From Flagellimonas_B algarum (lineage in GTDB: Bacteria > Bacteroidota > Bacteroidia > Flavobacteriales > Flavobacteriaceae), in contig NZ_JBEVTG010000001.1 of assembly GCF_040513375.1 (NCBI RefSeq), positions 372,001-436,000 on the forward strand: 64,000 nucleotides of DNA, written 5' to 3'. The position numbers and the translations under genes were made by a program. Below, in pieces: positions 27,479-36,327 of this stretch. The notes below the pieces were generated by a model. The model did not search any database and was not told where the DNA came from. It worked only from the letters and a program-made list of their open reading frames with translations. The number at the start of each line of letters is the position of its first letter. Position 1 is the first letter of the stretch.

Positions 27479-28516
27479 TTAAGCTAATTCCGATCCGGAA
27501 TCATTTACATAACGTAGTAAGTACCATTCAATGGTTTTTTCAATACCCGTTTCAAAATTCTCATCGGCCTTCCATCCCAATTCATCTTCTATTTTTGAGG
27601 CATCGATGGCATATCGAAAATCATGCCCTGCGCGATCCTTGACATAGGTGATCAATGCTTGGTAGGATTGGCCATCGGAACGCGGATTTTTCGCATCCAG
27701 CAAATCACAGACCTTCTTGGCAATATATAGGTTGTTCCTTTCATTTCTGCCACCGATATTGTAAGTCTCTCCAGACTTACCATTTTCATAAGCAAGTGCA
27801 ATTCCTTTACAATGATCCAAAACGTAGAGCCAATCCCGAATGTTCGAACCATCGCCGTAAATAGGAATCGGTTCAAGGGCCAGGGCCTTTCGAATGATGG
27901 TCGGTATCAGCTTTTCGTCGTGTTGTTTCGGACCGTAGTTGTTTGAACAATTGGTCGTGACGACATTCATACCGTAAGTGTGGTGATAACTCCTGACGAT
28001 GAAATCGGAAGAAGCTTTCGAAGCACTGTACGGACTGTTAGGTGCATATGGGGTCGTTTCCATAAACAAACCTTCATCTCCCAAGGTACCGTAAACCTCA
28101 TCAGTAGAGACATGATGGAATCTTGAATTCCTGTAAGCCTCCTTGTAGATACCCGGGCCAACCATCCAATATTTTTTAGCTACATCGATCAGGTTGAACG
28201 TACCGAAGATATTCGTTTGCATAAATGCATCCGGGTTGGTTATCGAATTGTCAACATGCGATTCAGCCGCAAAATGGATTACCCCCTTTATGTCGTAGGT
28301 CTTGAAAATCTTTTCTACCAGTTCACGATCACATATGTCTCCTTCTATGAAGGTATATCTGCTATGACCATCAACCTCTTTTAGATTACCAAGATTTCCT
28401 GCATACGTCAGGGCATCGATATTAACTAAATGAGTATTTGAATTGGACTCTAAGAAATAGGGCACGAAGTTGCTGCCAATAAATCCTGCGCCCCCAGTAA
28501 CCAAAATATGTGTCAT
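27479..28516 (-). CDS. rfbB: dTDP-glucose 4,6-dehydratase
   Basis: 345 residues. The NAD-binding G-G-A-G-F-I-G-S-N is at residues 8-16, followed by H-F-A-A-E-S-H-V-D and the catalytic S-T-D-E-V-Y-G and Y-S-A-S-K-A. It converts dTDP-glucose to the 4-keto-6-deoxy sugar. It is first in rfbBACD. The upstream region carries the conserved TTTCACAACA box and a TATATTTA -7 element, and is divergent from a receiver-kinase hybrid gene. Confidence 0.96.
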   Translation of the reverse strand: MTHILVTGGAGFIGSNFVPYFLESNSNTHLVNIDALTYAGNLGNLKEVDGHSRYTFIEGDICDRELVEKIFKTYDIKGVIHFAAESHVDNSITNPDAFMQTNIFGTFNLIDVAKKYWMVGPGIYKEAYRNSRFHHVSTDEVYGTLGDEGLFMETTPYAPNSPYSASKASSDFIVRSYHHTYGMNVVTTNCSNNYGPKQHDEKLIPTIIRKALALEPIPIYGDGSNIRDWLYVLDHCKGIALAYENGKSGETYNIGGRNERNNLYIAKKVCDLLDAKNPRSDGQSYQALITYVKDRAGHDFRYAIDASKIEDELGWKADENFETGIEKTIEWYLLRYVNDSGSELA

Positions 28517-28548
28517 TCCCCGAATTTAAATTTAGAAATTCATTTTTG

Positions 28549-28594
28549 TAAATATAATCCTACTTTTATAGCTGCATCAATTTATGTTGTGAAA
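28549..28594 (-). promoter_or_regulatory. Promoter with conserved TTTCACAACA box (rfbB operon)
   Basis: On the minus strand, TTTCACAACA (28585-28594) is followed after exactly 28 nt by a near-consensus -7 box TATATTTA (28549-28556). A TTG 21 nt before the -7 box can serve as -33. The spacer includes AAAAGTAGGAT, almost identical to the ugd copy. The same box at the same distance precedes three other operons in this window. Confidence 0.7.
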
Positions 28595-28738
28595 GACTGG
28601 TTTTTGTTGGTAGATAACATAATATAAGCTATTACGATCAATTATGATAGCGTTACCATATTTTGCAACGATATAAAAGAATACCCTTATTCTCCTTGAA
28701 ATGTTTTTCTTACTTTAGTATTGGACAAGCTTACCTAA

Positions 28739-29875
28739 ATGACAAAAAAGAACAGTTCGGCTCCTTACATCCTTGCTGTCGATGATGAGCAACTCAATCT
28801 CGAACTAATTCGCTTTATCCTTGAACGTAATGAATTTGAATTCAAAGGTACGAGTGATGACGAAAAGTTTTTCAAATACTTGGAAGAAAAAAAACCCGAT
28901 TTGATTCTTCTCGATGTGATTATGCCCCGAATCGAAGGTTTTGAGCTCTGTCAAAAGCTTAAATCGTATAAGGAATACGAAGATATACCCGTAATTTTCC
29001 TAACCGGAAAGGTCGGAGTGAAAGACAAGGTCAAGGGTTTCGAAGTCGGGGGCGTTGATTACGTTACCAAACCCTTCAATGAGCAAGAGTTGATCGCCCG
29101 CATCGAGGCCCATGTCGAGTTACGGCGGGCCAAATACAAAATCGAACGTCAGGCCGAGAACCTTCGGCAGTCGAATGCCTTGAAAGATCGTATGTTCTCG
29201 ATCATCGGGCACGACCTTCGATCTCCCTTGAGTGCCGCGAAATTGAAAATGGATTTCATCATGCGAGGGATCATCGACCCTAAGGCCGATAACTTTGTGG
29301 ATGAAACGGTCTACGAATTGCTCAAAACGATGGATGAGGCTCTGAACCTGCTGCAGAACCTATTGGGCTGGGCCAAAGCGGAAAGTGGCCAAATACAAGT
29401 CATTCCTGAAAACCTTGATTTGAACGATATCGTCGAACAGACTTTTCGCTTATTGAAATTGGGTAGTGAACACAAGAAAATCATTTTGATCAACGAGGTT
29501 CCCGAACATACCTTTGTCCATGCCGACCTGAATACGGTCAAGACGGTGCTTCGAAATTTGGTTTCCAACGCCATCAAATTCACGCCGGTCGACGGTAGAA
29601 TATGCATCAAGGCATCGGAATCAAACGAGCGAATGGTGGTCGAAGTAGAGGACAATGGGGAAGGGATCCCGAAAGAAGACATACCGAAGATCTTGAATCC
29701 TAACGAACACTTCAGCAAATTGGGAACCGAAAAAGAACCGGGCACGGGTCTCGGACTCGTACTTTGCCAAAATTTCGTCAATAAGAACGGGGGGCAACTA
29801 AAAATCAAAAGCACGGTGGGAAAAGGAAGCACCTTCTATTTCGACCTTCCGGTGGGTGAAAAGGTTTCAGCCTAA
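28739..29875 (+). CDS. Response-regulator/histidine-kinase hybrid (receiver N-terminal)
   Basis: 378 residues. An N-terminal receiver domain (about 9-128) has acidic D15-D16, phosphoacceptor Asp59 in L-L-D-V and T-K-P. It is joined by a coiled coil to a HisKA domain with I-I-G-H-D-L-R-S-P-L (His near 159). The HATPase domain shows N-L-V-S-N-A (N box), D-N-G-E-G-I-P and G-T-G-L-G-L. No membrane helix or sensor domain is present, so it is a cytosolic kinase whose input is probably phosphorylation of its own receiver. It lies between and is divergent from the rfb operon, hinting at a role in polysaccharide control. Confidence 0.9.
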   Translation: MTKKNSSAPYILAVDDEQLNLELIRFILERNEFEFKGTSDDEKFFKYLEEKKPDLILLDVIMPRIEGFELCQKLKSYKEYEDIPVIFLTGKVGVKDKVKGFEVGGVDYVTKPFNEQELIARIEAHVELRRAKYKIERQAENLRQSNALKDRMFSIIGHDLRSPLSAAKLKMDFIMRGIIDPKADNFVDETVYELLKTMDEALNLLQNLLGWAKAESGQIQVIPENLDLNDIVEQTFRLLKLGSEHKKIILINEVPEHTFVHADLNTVKTVLRNLVSNAIKFTPVDGRICIKASESNERMVVEVEDNGEGIPKEDIPKILNPNEHFSKLGTEKEPGTGLGLVLCQNFVNKNGGQLKIKSTVGKGSTFYFDLPVGEKVSA

Positions 29876-31083
29876 ACCACAGCCTCGGTCGGGGCTTCGC
29901 TACGTTTGGCCCGCTCCCAATTCACTGATTGGTTACCTTTCAAATACCGGCCGAATCCTAAAAATACCGAGAGGTTCATGATGAAAAAGTAATACGGAAT
30001 GAACAAGACCTTCAGCCGTATCGATCGGTTTTCCAAAAACCAACCGGTCAAAGCCGCAGTGTAAAACAACACTTGGCCCCAGAACAACAGACTAAAAATC
30101 CCGAAAGAAAAAAGCCCTTCATCCAAAGCCAAAATCAAATTGGCCGGAATGATCAATAACAACAGTAAGGGGGTCAATGTCCACCGTAACACCCGATGCG
30201 AAACGTATTGAAACGATAGTGTACCATATTTGAACGGATTCAACAATGGCGCCAACCGTACCACCGATTGGATACCTCCAGCTGAAATTCGGATTTTTCG
30301 TTTTAGTTCTTCCTTCACGTTCGCCGAGGCGTTCTCGATGGCATAGGCATCTGGGTTATATTGGATGGTAAACCCTTGCATGGCAACCCGTAAGGATACC
30401 ATGAAATCATCGAGTAAGGTATCTTTTTCGACTTCTTGCCACAAGTCGGTGCGAATGGCGAAGAGCTCACCGGCTGCCCCGACCACCGAATACAGTTCGG
30501 CATCCCATTTTTTCAATTGTGACTCATAGCGCCAATACATGCCTTCACCGGCACCGGCCGCACTATCGGCCTCTTTGGAATAGATCCTCTTTTCGCCTGA
30601 AACGCAACCTACTTTCGGGTTGCGGAAAAGTTTAACGATTTCTTGTATCGATTCGGCACCCAAATCCGTATTGCCATCAGAGAAAATGACGATGGGCGTC
30701 TTTACGAAGCGCATGCCCCGGTTCATGGCCGCGATCTTTCCGTTTCGAGCCGGCTCGTGCAATACCTCGACGTCTTCATAGGTCTTGAGGAGTTCAGGGG
30801 TGCCGTCATCGGAACCATCGGTGACCCAAAGTTGGGTTACCTTGTCTTTTGGATATCTTAGGCTGCGTGAGTTATCGATCTTCGCTTTCAAATAGTCTTT
30901 TTCGTTATAGGCGGCGACGAATAAAGTCACCTCGGGTTCATAATCCTCATTCCCTTCAAAGGGTTTACCCAAACCTAAGGCCCTTCTGATCTTGATGATC
31001 GCGAAAAGCAACAAGCCATATCCGAGATAGGAATAGAAAATTAGGAACAATGCTATCCAAAAAAATACCTGTAATGCCTTCAT
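29872..31083 (-). CDS. Membrane glycosyltransferase family 2
   Basis: 403 residues. One N-terminal helix (about 5-30) precedes a GT2 catalytic domain with T-D-G-S-D-D-G-T near 109-116, F-S-D-G-N-T-D near 154-160 and L-L-D-D-F near 239-243. Three C-terminal helices follow. The layout resembles processive poly-hexosamine or cellulose-type synthases, but could be a single-addition enzyme. It is last in the seven-gene ugd operon (10 nt after the acyltransferase), and its stop overlaps the convergent hybrid kinase stop. Confidence 0.85.
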   Translation of the reverse strand: MKALQVFFWIALFLIFYSYLGYGLLLFAIIKIRRALGLGKPFEGNEDYEPEVTLFVAAYNEKDYLKAKIDNSRSLRYPKDKVTQLWVTDGSDDGTPELLKTYEDVEVLHEPARNGKIAAMNRGMRFVKTPIVIFSDGNTDLGAESIQEIVKLFRNPKVGCVSGEKRIYSKEADSAAGAGEGMYWRYESQLKKWDAELYSVVGAAGELFAIRTDLWQEVEKDTLLDDFMVSLRVAMQGFTIQYNPDAYAIENASANVKEELKRKIRISAGGIQSVVRLAPLLNPFKYGTLSFQYVSHRVLRWTLTPLLLLLIIPANLILALDEGLFSFGIFSLLFWGQVLFYTAALTGWFLENRSIRLKVLFIPYYFFIMNLSVFLGFGRYLKGNQSVNWERAKRSEAPTEAVV

Positions 31084-31093
31084 AATCCTTTCT

Positions 31094-31732
31094 TTAAACC
31101 GTTACCGCTTTTTTCGTAGCTACACGCTCCCACTCCCCGGTGTGATGGTTGAACTGTTTGATCACCCTAGCCGGATTACCCACTGCTATGGAGAAGGGCG
31201 GAATGTCTTTGGTGACCACACTACCCGCACCGATCTGACACCTTTTCCCGATGGTCACTCCGGCCAAAACCACGCAGTTGGCCCCGATATGGGCTTCTTC
31301 TTCAATCACGGTAGGCCGTATATCCAACGGTTGTTCACTCGAATTCTTGCTGCCGTCGGCATAGCCATGATTGAATCCGGAGACGAACACGTGTTGCCCC
31401 AGTCCGGATCCGTGCCCCATGGTCACCGGTCCGATGATTACACTACCGATACCGACCCTGACCCGGTCGCCGAGCAATACGTCACCGGACCCGTTATTGA
31501 CCGTACAAAAACTCTCAATAGTGGTCAATGAGCCGATTTCAAACCGTTTCCACGGGAAAACATCGATCCTGCTTCGACGGCGTACGACCGCCCCTTTGCC
31601 TTTCTTGTGTTTCAATGGATTCAAAAACCAACGTACCCACAACCGTGGTCGGGGGTTCCGTTTAGGTGCAATGGCCAAAAGGGCCCATTGCTTCAATTTT
31701 GGATTCGATTTGATCTTAGCGACTATTCCCAT
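31094..31732 (-). CDS. Left-handed beta-helix (hexapeptide) O-acyltransferase
   Basis: 212 residues from the ATG at 31732; a TTG two codons upstream is possible. The C-terminal half shows hexapeptide repeats with V-x-I-G and a His in V-F-V-S-G-F-N-H. The end G-S-V-V-T-K-D-I-P-P-F-S-I-A-V-G-N-P-A is typical of sugar acetyltransferases such as WcaF/NodL types. It probably acetylates a sugar of the exported polysaccharide. It is tightly packed in the ugd operon. Confidence 0.85.
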   Translation of the reverse strand: MGIVAKIKSNPKLKQWALLAIAPKRNPRPRLWVRWFLNPLKHKKGKGAVVRRRSRIDVFPWKRFEIGSLTTIESFCTVNNGSGDVLLGDRVRVGIGSVIIGPVTMGHGSGLGQHVFVSGFNHGYADGSKNSSEQPLDIRPTVIEEEAHIGANCVVLAGVTIGKRCQIGAGSVVTKDIPPFSIAVGNPARVIKQFNHHTGEWERVATKKAVTV

Positions 31733-31742
31733 AACCAATGTT

Positions 31743-32948
31743 TTAGGCCGAAGCGGGGGTTACCCGGTTGATGCAGTTATAGATTTCATTCACATTGTTC
31801 TCCCAACTGTGCGACAGTCCAAAGGCTTTTCGATGCTTTTGCAGTGTAGTTGAGTCCTCTTTTAAGGCCTTATCGATCAACAAGACATAATCTTCGGGGG
31901 TTCTACCGAGATAGGTATGGGCCTCGAAATATTCCATGGCCTTGGTCGCCGAAGCTACCGTAGGCTTTCCCATGGCCAAGTACTCGTCGATTTTTCTGGG
32001 GTAATTCCCCATCGTGGCATCGTTGATCAGTTGCGGATTGATCGCCACATCGAAGCCTTTGATATAATTCGGAAGTTCGGAAGCATCACGGCTTCCTAAA
32101 AAGTAAACGTTGTCGATTTCATGCAGCTCCGAAGTATTGAAGGCGTCGTCTTCAGGGCCGACTAGAACGATGCTCCAGTCAGCACGTGCTTTGGCGATAT
32201 GGACCAAGATGTCAATACTCAAACGACGGCTGCTCAAAAAGCCGACATAACCAATAATCGGCCCTGGGATTTTTTCCAGATCGGCAGGAATCCCGATGTC
32301 ACGTAGCTCATCATTGAACAAGGTCGTATCACAACCTTGACCGACCATGTACGAATGCTCGGTAAACTGTTTGCCATATTCCGTATACAAGGTTGAATTG
32401 TTCACCACACAGTCGGCATCTTGAATCAATCTAGGCTCTAACCGCACTCCGTTTTTTCGCCAATAGGGGTTCTTTGTCAAATAATCACGCATGTAATAAA
32501 CGTAGCATGAAGGGCGGAGCAAATCGCGGATGTGTTGGCCTAGGAACATCGAACTGTCATTGAATACAATATAGTCCGTAAAGCCCAATCGTTCGATGGC
32601 CGAGCGAATATCCTTGGTGAAACGCTTAGCGTTGACATAATTAAAAAAATCGAATACCGCTTTGTTCTTGATGAAATTGATCGACTCGGTTATGGTTTTC
32701 GGATACAGGTTCCAAAACGTTTCACCCAATTCGACCAAATCATCCGACCGACCTTTTTTGATCGCCAATCGCCTCTTGATCTTTTCCGTATGCCGTTCTC
32801 TATACCTCGAAACCCGATCCATAGGTGGATTCACGTAGAGTACCCGATTGTGTTTCGCCATTTGGGTGGCGATGTTCTTACAATTGCTACCGATTTCGAT
32901 ATCCCAGGCTTGTATGCCCATTACAATGATGTCACGACCCTGTATCAT
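31743..32948 (-). CDS. Glycosyltransferase, GT-B fold (TuaH-like)
   Basis: 401 residues, two-domain GT-B. The N-terminal half begins with a variable acceptor domain. The C-terminal half has G-Y-V-G-F-L-S-S-R, V-G-P-E-D, V-Y-F-L-G-S-R and a late K-I-D-E-Y-L-A-M-G-K-P-T-V that matches the donor-binding region of family 4-like enzymes. It resembles teichuronic-acid type transferases. Substrate unknown. Its start overlaps the upstream GT4 stop by 4 nt, indicating coupled translation. Confidence 0.82.
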   Translation of the reverse strand: MIQGRDIIVMGIQAWDIEIGSNCKNIATQMAKHNRVLYVNPPMDRVSRYRERHTEKIKRRLAIKKGRSDDLVELGETFWNLYPKTITESINFIKNKAVFDFFNYVNAKRFTKDIRSAIERLGFTDYIVFNDSSMFLGQHIRDLLRPSCYVYYMRDYLTKNPYWRKNGVRLEPRLIQDADCVVNNSTLYTEYGKQFTEHSYMVGQGCDTTLFNDELRDIGIPADLEKIPGPIIGYVGFLSSRRLSIDILVHIAKARADWSIVLVGPEDDAFNTSELHEIDNVYFLGSRDASELPNYIKGFDVAINPQLINDATMGNYPRKIDEYLAMGKPTVASATKAMEYFEAHTYLGRTPEDYVLLIDKALKEDSTTLQKHRKAFGLSHSWENNVNEIYNCINRVTPASA

Positions 32949-34105
32949 GATGTTTCCAGAATTTCGTTATAGACCGATTCATAGAGTTCGAGAACATTGG
33001 TGGCCATCGCCTGCCAAGAAAATTCCTTGGCCCGCTCGATGCCCTTTTCGACCAGCAAATCGGCCAACATCTTGTCTTCGATCAAATCACACATGGCCTG
33101 GGTAATTGCCTTGGGGTCGAAAGGATCCACGATCAAAGCGGTCCCCTCGCCGGCTACTTCAGGCATTGAAGAAGTGTTCGATGTGATGACCGGCACCCCA
33201 CACGCCATCCCTTCCAGAATCGGAATTCCAAAGCTCTCACGGAGTGATGGATAGAGGAATACCTCGGATTGGCTGATGATCGCCGGTAGTTTTTCGTTCG
33301 GCACATAACCGGTCAAATGGATCGAATCACGCAATTGCGGCGCACCGATCCCAGCGAGCAATTTGGCCAATTCCGATTCATCGTAATCCAACATCACCAA
33401 TTGATACTTACCGGGATAGCGTGTATCGAAATCGGCAAAGGCTTGCAACACCCCTTTGGTATTCTTTTTAGGGTCGGTATTCCCCAAAAAGAAAAAGAAA
33501 CGTTCGGGCAGGTTGAATTCTTTTTTTATCGCTGCCAAGGTCGCAGCATGGGTGACTTTCTCAAAATGAGCACCCACCCCATTGTAAATGGCAGTCAGAC
33601 GGTCGTCTTGAAAACCGAAATACTTGTTGATCCGGTGTTTTTCATAGTTGGAGACCGTAATGACCTTTTTACTTTTCTTGATGACCGGGGGCACGAAATA
33701 GCGCCGGTACATATTACCCAGTTTCTGGTACCAGGTTCCGGCTTTTTTGAAAATACTGATGCTTTCAAGATAAATGATATCGTGCAGGGTGGTCACTAAA
33801 GGCACCTTACAAAAAAGCGGACCGGTATTACTCGTACAGTGCAACACATCACATTTTTCCCGATAGGCGGCTTTGGGAAGCTCGATCTGTTCCCAGCCGG
33901 GATACCCAAATTTGGAAGTCAGTTCGACCACCTTGAAATTCGGTGCTTCGGGGATGCAAGTATCGTCTTCATCAGGTTTGACGAAAACCACATATTCGTT
34001 ATGATGGTCAATGCGTTGTAGATTCTTGATCAGCTCTAGGGCGACCATGTCCATACCATGCTTCTTTTTCCTAAAAAGCCGTTGTCCTTCGATTCCGATT
34101 CTCAT
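32945..34105 (-). CDS. Glycosyltransferase family 4
   Basis: 386 residues, GT-B. The donor domain shows F-F-F-L-G-N-T-D-P-K-K-N near 205-215, L-T-G-Y-V-P near 264-269 and the E-x7-E motif inside S-F-G-I-P-I-L-E-G-M-A-C-G-V-P-V. These are standard GT4 marks (mannosyl-, rhamnosyl- or similar transferases). Part of the ugd operon, it overlaps the next gene by 4 nt and follows the GT2 gene by 6 nt. Confidence 0.9.
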   Translation of the reverse strand: MRIGIEGQRLFRKKKHGMDMVALELIKNLQRIDHHNEYVVFVKPDEDDTCIPEAPNFKVVELTSKFGYPGWEQIELPKAAYREKCDVLHCTSNTGPLFCKVPLVTTLHDIIYLESISIFKKAGTWYQKLGNMYRRYFVPPVIKKSKKVITVSNYEKHRINKYFGFQDDRLTAIYNGVGAHFEKVTHAATLAAIKKEFNLPERFFFFLGNTDPKKNTKGVLQAFADFDTRYPGKYQLVMLDYDESELAKLLAGIGAPQLRDSIHLTGYVPNEKLPAIISQSEVFLYPSLRESFGIPILEGMACGVPVITSNTSSMPEVAGEGTALIVDPFDPKAITQAMCDLIEDKMLADLLVEKGIERAKEFSWQAMATNVLELYESVYNEILETS

Positions 34106-34111
34106 GTTCGT

Positions 34112-35317
34112 TCAGGTGTTTACGGTTCCGTGTTGGGTGTGGATGAATTTTTTATTGGCCCCTTTCAATTTGAACAATGAAAAGAACATCAGGGCGAATG
34201 CTTTGGGAAGGCTTGCTACGGCATTCACGGTTTTAAGGCTGTAGAAAGAACGTGGAACGGCGAAGATAAACGCCAACACGACCAAGGCCCAAGTACCGTA
34301 CCATAAGGATGCAGGAACGGCAGTAACCATACTGGGAAACAACAAGTCGAACATCGCGTATACCGCGGCAATCAGCGTTGTCAAACCAAGCAGGAGTACC
34401 CGTGGCGGTGAAACCATTTGATACACCTTGTCTGCAAAATCAACATTTCCCCGCAGGAGCAATTCGCGTAATCCGGAAGCAGCGAAACGCTTGAAATAAA
34501 TGAATTGGGCAGACAGCCATCGTTTTCTTTGGTTGGCGAAAACTTCCGATTTCTGCACTTTTTCGTCCAATACCAAGGCATCATGTAAATACGCAATGGT
34601 ATTGCCTTCACGAAGTAATTTCAATTCGAGTTCCTTATCGAAACCACCTACGGCATTGACCTTAGCCATGGTCGATTTGAAAAAATGGTAATCAAAGGCC
34701 ATTCCAGACCCGATTAAGGCCGATGATAGCCCGAGCGCACGATGCCCTTTTCTAAAAATGTGGTTGTTGATCTCTTCACTGATGGCATCCAAAATCGCCA
34801 TAGGGGTATTCAGGTTCTTGGCCATACGATGCCCTTGAACGACCTTATACCCTTGATTGAACGCGCCGTTGATACGCTCGATGAAATCAAACTCCATGAC
34901 ATTGTCAGCATCTAAAACAAGGGCTACATGGTATTCATCGCCGATGACTTCCATGGCCTTGTTCAATGCTTTTGATTTCGTACTTTTTTCAAAAGCTACC
35001 TCGACCAATCGAATGGGTAACTTCCGTAATTTGTGTAAAGTGAGTTCCTGAAACGAATCGGCGATAATGACCACTTCGAAGAGGTCTTCGGGATAGCTTT
35101 GTTCCAAAGCCCGTCGCGCTACTTCGACGATCACGTTGTCTTCTTTATATCCTGGAATCAACACCGCGAAACGGCGTTGCTTGTGTAAGATCTCCTTTTT
35201 CTTCTTCGGTTTGAAGATTCCGGCAAAGGAAAAAAGAAAGACGTAGATGGACGCAAAGCCAAAATACCCTATGATGATGTATTCGAAACTATTCAGCACA
35301 ATCTGTAAAACGTCCAT
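34112..35317 (-). CDS. Membrane glycosyltransferase family 2
   Basis: 401 residues. An N-terminal helix (about 10-32) precedes a GT2 domain with L-V-L-D-A-D-N near 134-140 and a later K-R-W-L-S-A-Q (an RW motif as in processive synthases) near 266-272. Two to three C-terminal helices follow. It could build the polysaccharide backbone, or add one sugar to the lipid carrier. It is the third gene of the ugd operon, 24 nt after the decarboxylase. Confidence 0.85.
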   Translation of the reverse strand: MDVLQIVLNSFEYIIIGYFGFASIYVFLFSFAGIFKPKKKKEILHKQRRFAVLIPGYKEDNVIVEVARRALEQSYPEDLFEVVIIADSFQELTLHKLRKLPIRLVEVAFEKSTKSKALNKAMEVIGDEYHVALVLDADNVMEFDFIERINGAFNQGYKVVQGHRMAKNLNTPMAILDAISEEINNHIFRKGHRALGLSSALIGSGMAFDYHFFKSTMAKVNAVGGFDKELELKLLREGNTIAYLHDALVLDEKVQKSEVFANQRKRWLSAQFIYFKRFAASGLRELLLRGNVDFADKVYQMVSPPRVLLLGLTTLIAAVYAMFDLLFPSMVTAVPASLWYGTWALVVLAFIFAVPRSFYSLKTVNAVASLPKAFALMFFSLFKLKGANKKFIHTQHGTVNT

Positions 35318-35341
35318 CCGAAGTCTTTTTTAAAAATGAAA

Positions 35342-36310
35342 TTACACGTTGATCAATTCTTTTATTGACTGGTCTTTCAACATCCCATCGAAGTAGTTGA
35401 TCGTTCTGGTCAACCCTTCACGAAGGTCTATTGAAGGCTCCCAATCTTTTAGTTTTTCTTTTGCCAAATCGATATTCGGCTGTCGTTGCATCGGATCGTC
35501 CGAGGGTAAGGGCAGGTGGATGATCTTGGATTTCGAACCGGTGATATCGATGATATTCTGGGCCAATTCAAGCATGGTGAACTCCCCTGGGTTCCCGATA
35601 TTTATCGGTCCGATGAACTCGTCTTCGGTATCCATCATTTTGATCATGCCATCGACAAGGTCGCTCACGTACTGAAAACTACGGGTCTGTGTACCATCGC
35701 CGAAAATCGTGATGTCTTGTCCTTGAAGGGCCTGCATGATAAAATTCGAAACGACACGGCCATCGTCAGGTTCCATCCTCGGTCCATAGGTATTGAAGAT
35801 CCTGATGATCTTGACCAAGACGTTGTTGAATTGGTGGTAATTCACGAACAAGGATTCGGCACAACGTTTGCCTTCATCGTAACAGGAACGTATCCCGATC
35901 GGATTGACATGGCCCCAATAATCCTCTGGTTGTGGATGCACCTCAGGGTCGCCATAGACCTCACTGGTAGAAGCCTGTAAGACTTTGGCGTTGATCCTTT
36001 TGGCCAAACCGAGCATGTTGATCGCCCCTAAAACGGAGGTCTTGATCGTTTTGATCGGATTGTATTGGTAATGTACAGGAGAGGCCGGACATGCCAAATT
36101 GTAAATCTCGTCTACCTCAATGAAGTAAGGTAACGTTACATCATGCCTTATTAATTCAAAATACGGGTTGTCCATCAAATGGACGATCTTGCTTTTCCGT
36201 CCCGTAAAATAATTATCCATACAAACCACCTCATTCCCCTCATTTAGAAGTCGTTCACACAAGTGCGATCCAACAAAGCCGGCACCGCCTGTAACCAATA
36301 TTCGTTTCAT
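35342..36310 (-). CDS. uxs: UDP-glucuronate decarboxylase (UDP-xylose synthase)
   Basis: 322 residues, extended SDR. NAD-binding G-G-A-G-F-V-G-S-H is at 8-16, with A-S-T-S-E-V-Y-G-D and the catalytic Y-D-E-G-K-R. The N-L-A-C-P-A-S-P-V-H-Y segment is characteristic of UXS. It converts UDP-glucuronate to UDP-xylose. It directly follows ugd (17 nt), which makes its substrate, so the operon should supply UDP-GlcA and UDP-Xyl to the transferases downstream. Confidence 0.94.
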   Translation of the reverse strand: MKRILVTGGAGFVGSHLCERLLNEGNEVVCMDNYFTGRKSKIVHLMDNPYFELIRHDVTLPYFIEVDEIYNLACPASPVHYQYNPIKTIKTSVLGAINMLGLAKRINAKVLQASTSEVYGDPEVHPQPEDYWGHVNPIGIRSCYDEGKRCAESLFVNYHQFNNVLVKIIRIFNTYGPRMEPDDGRVVSNFIMQALQGQDITIFGDGTQTRSFQYVSDLVDGMIKMMDTEDEFIGPINIGNPGEFTMLELAQNIIDITGSKSKIIHLPLPSDDPMQRQPNIDLAKEKLKDWEPSIDLREGLTRTINYFDGMLKDQSIKELINV

Positions 36311-36327
36311 CTATTTTTTGTTATGCG

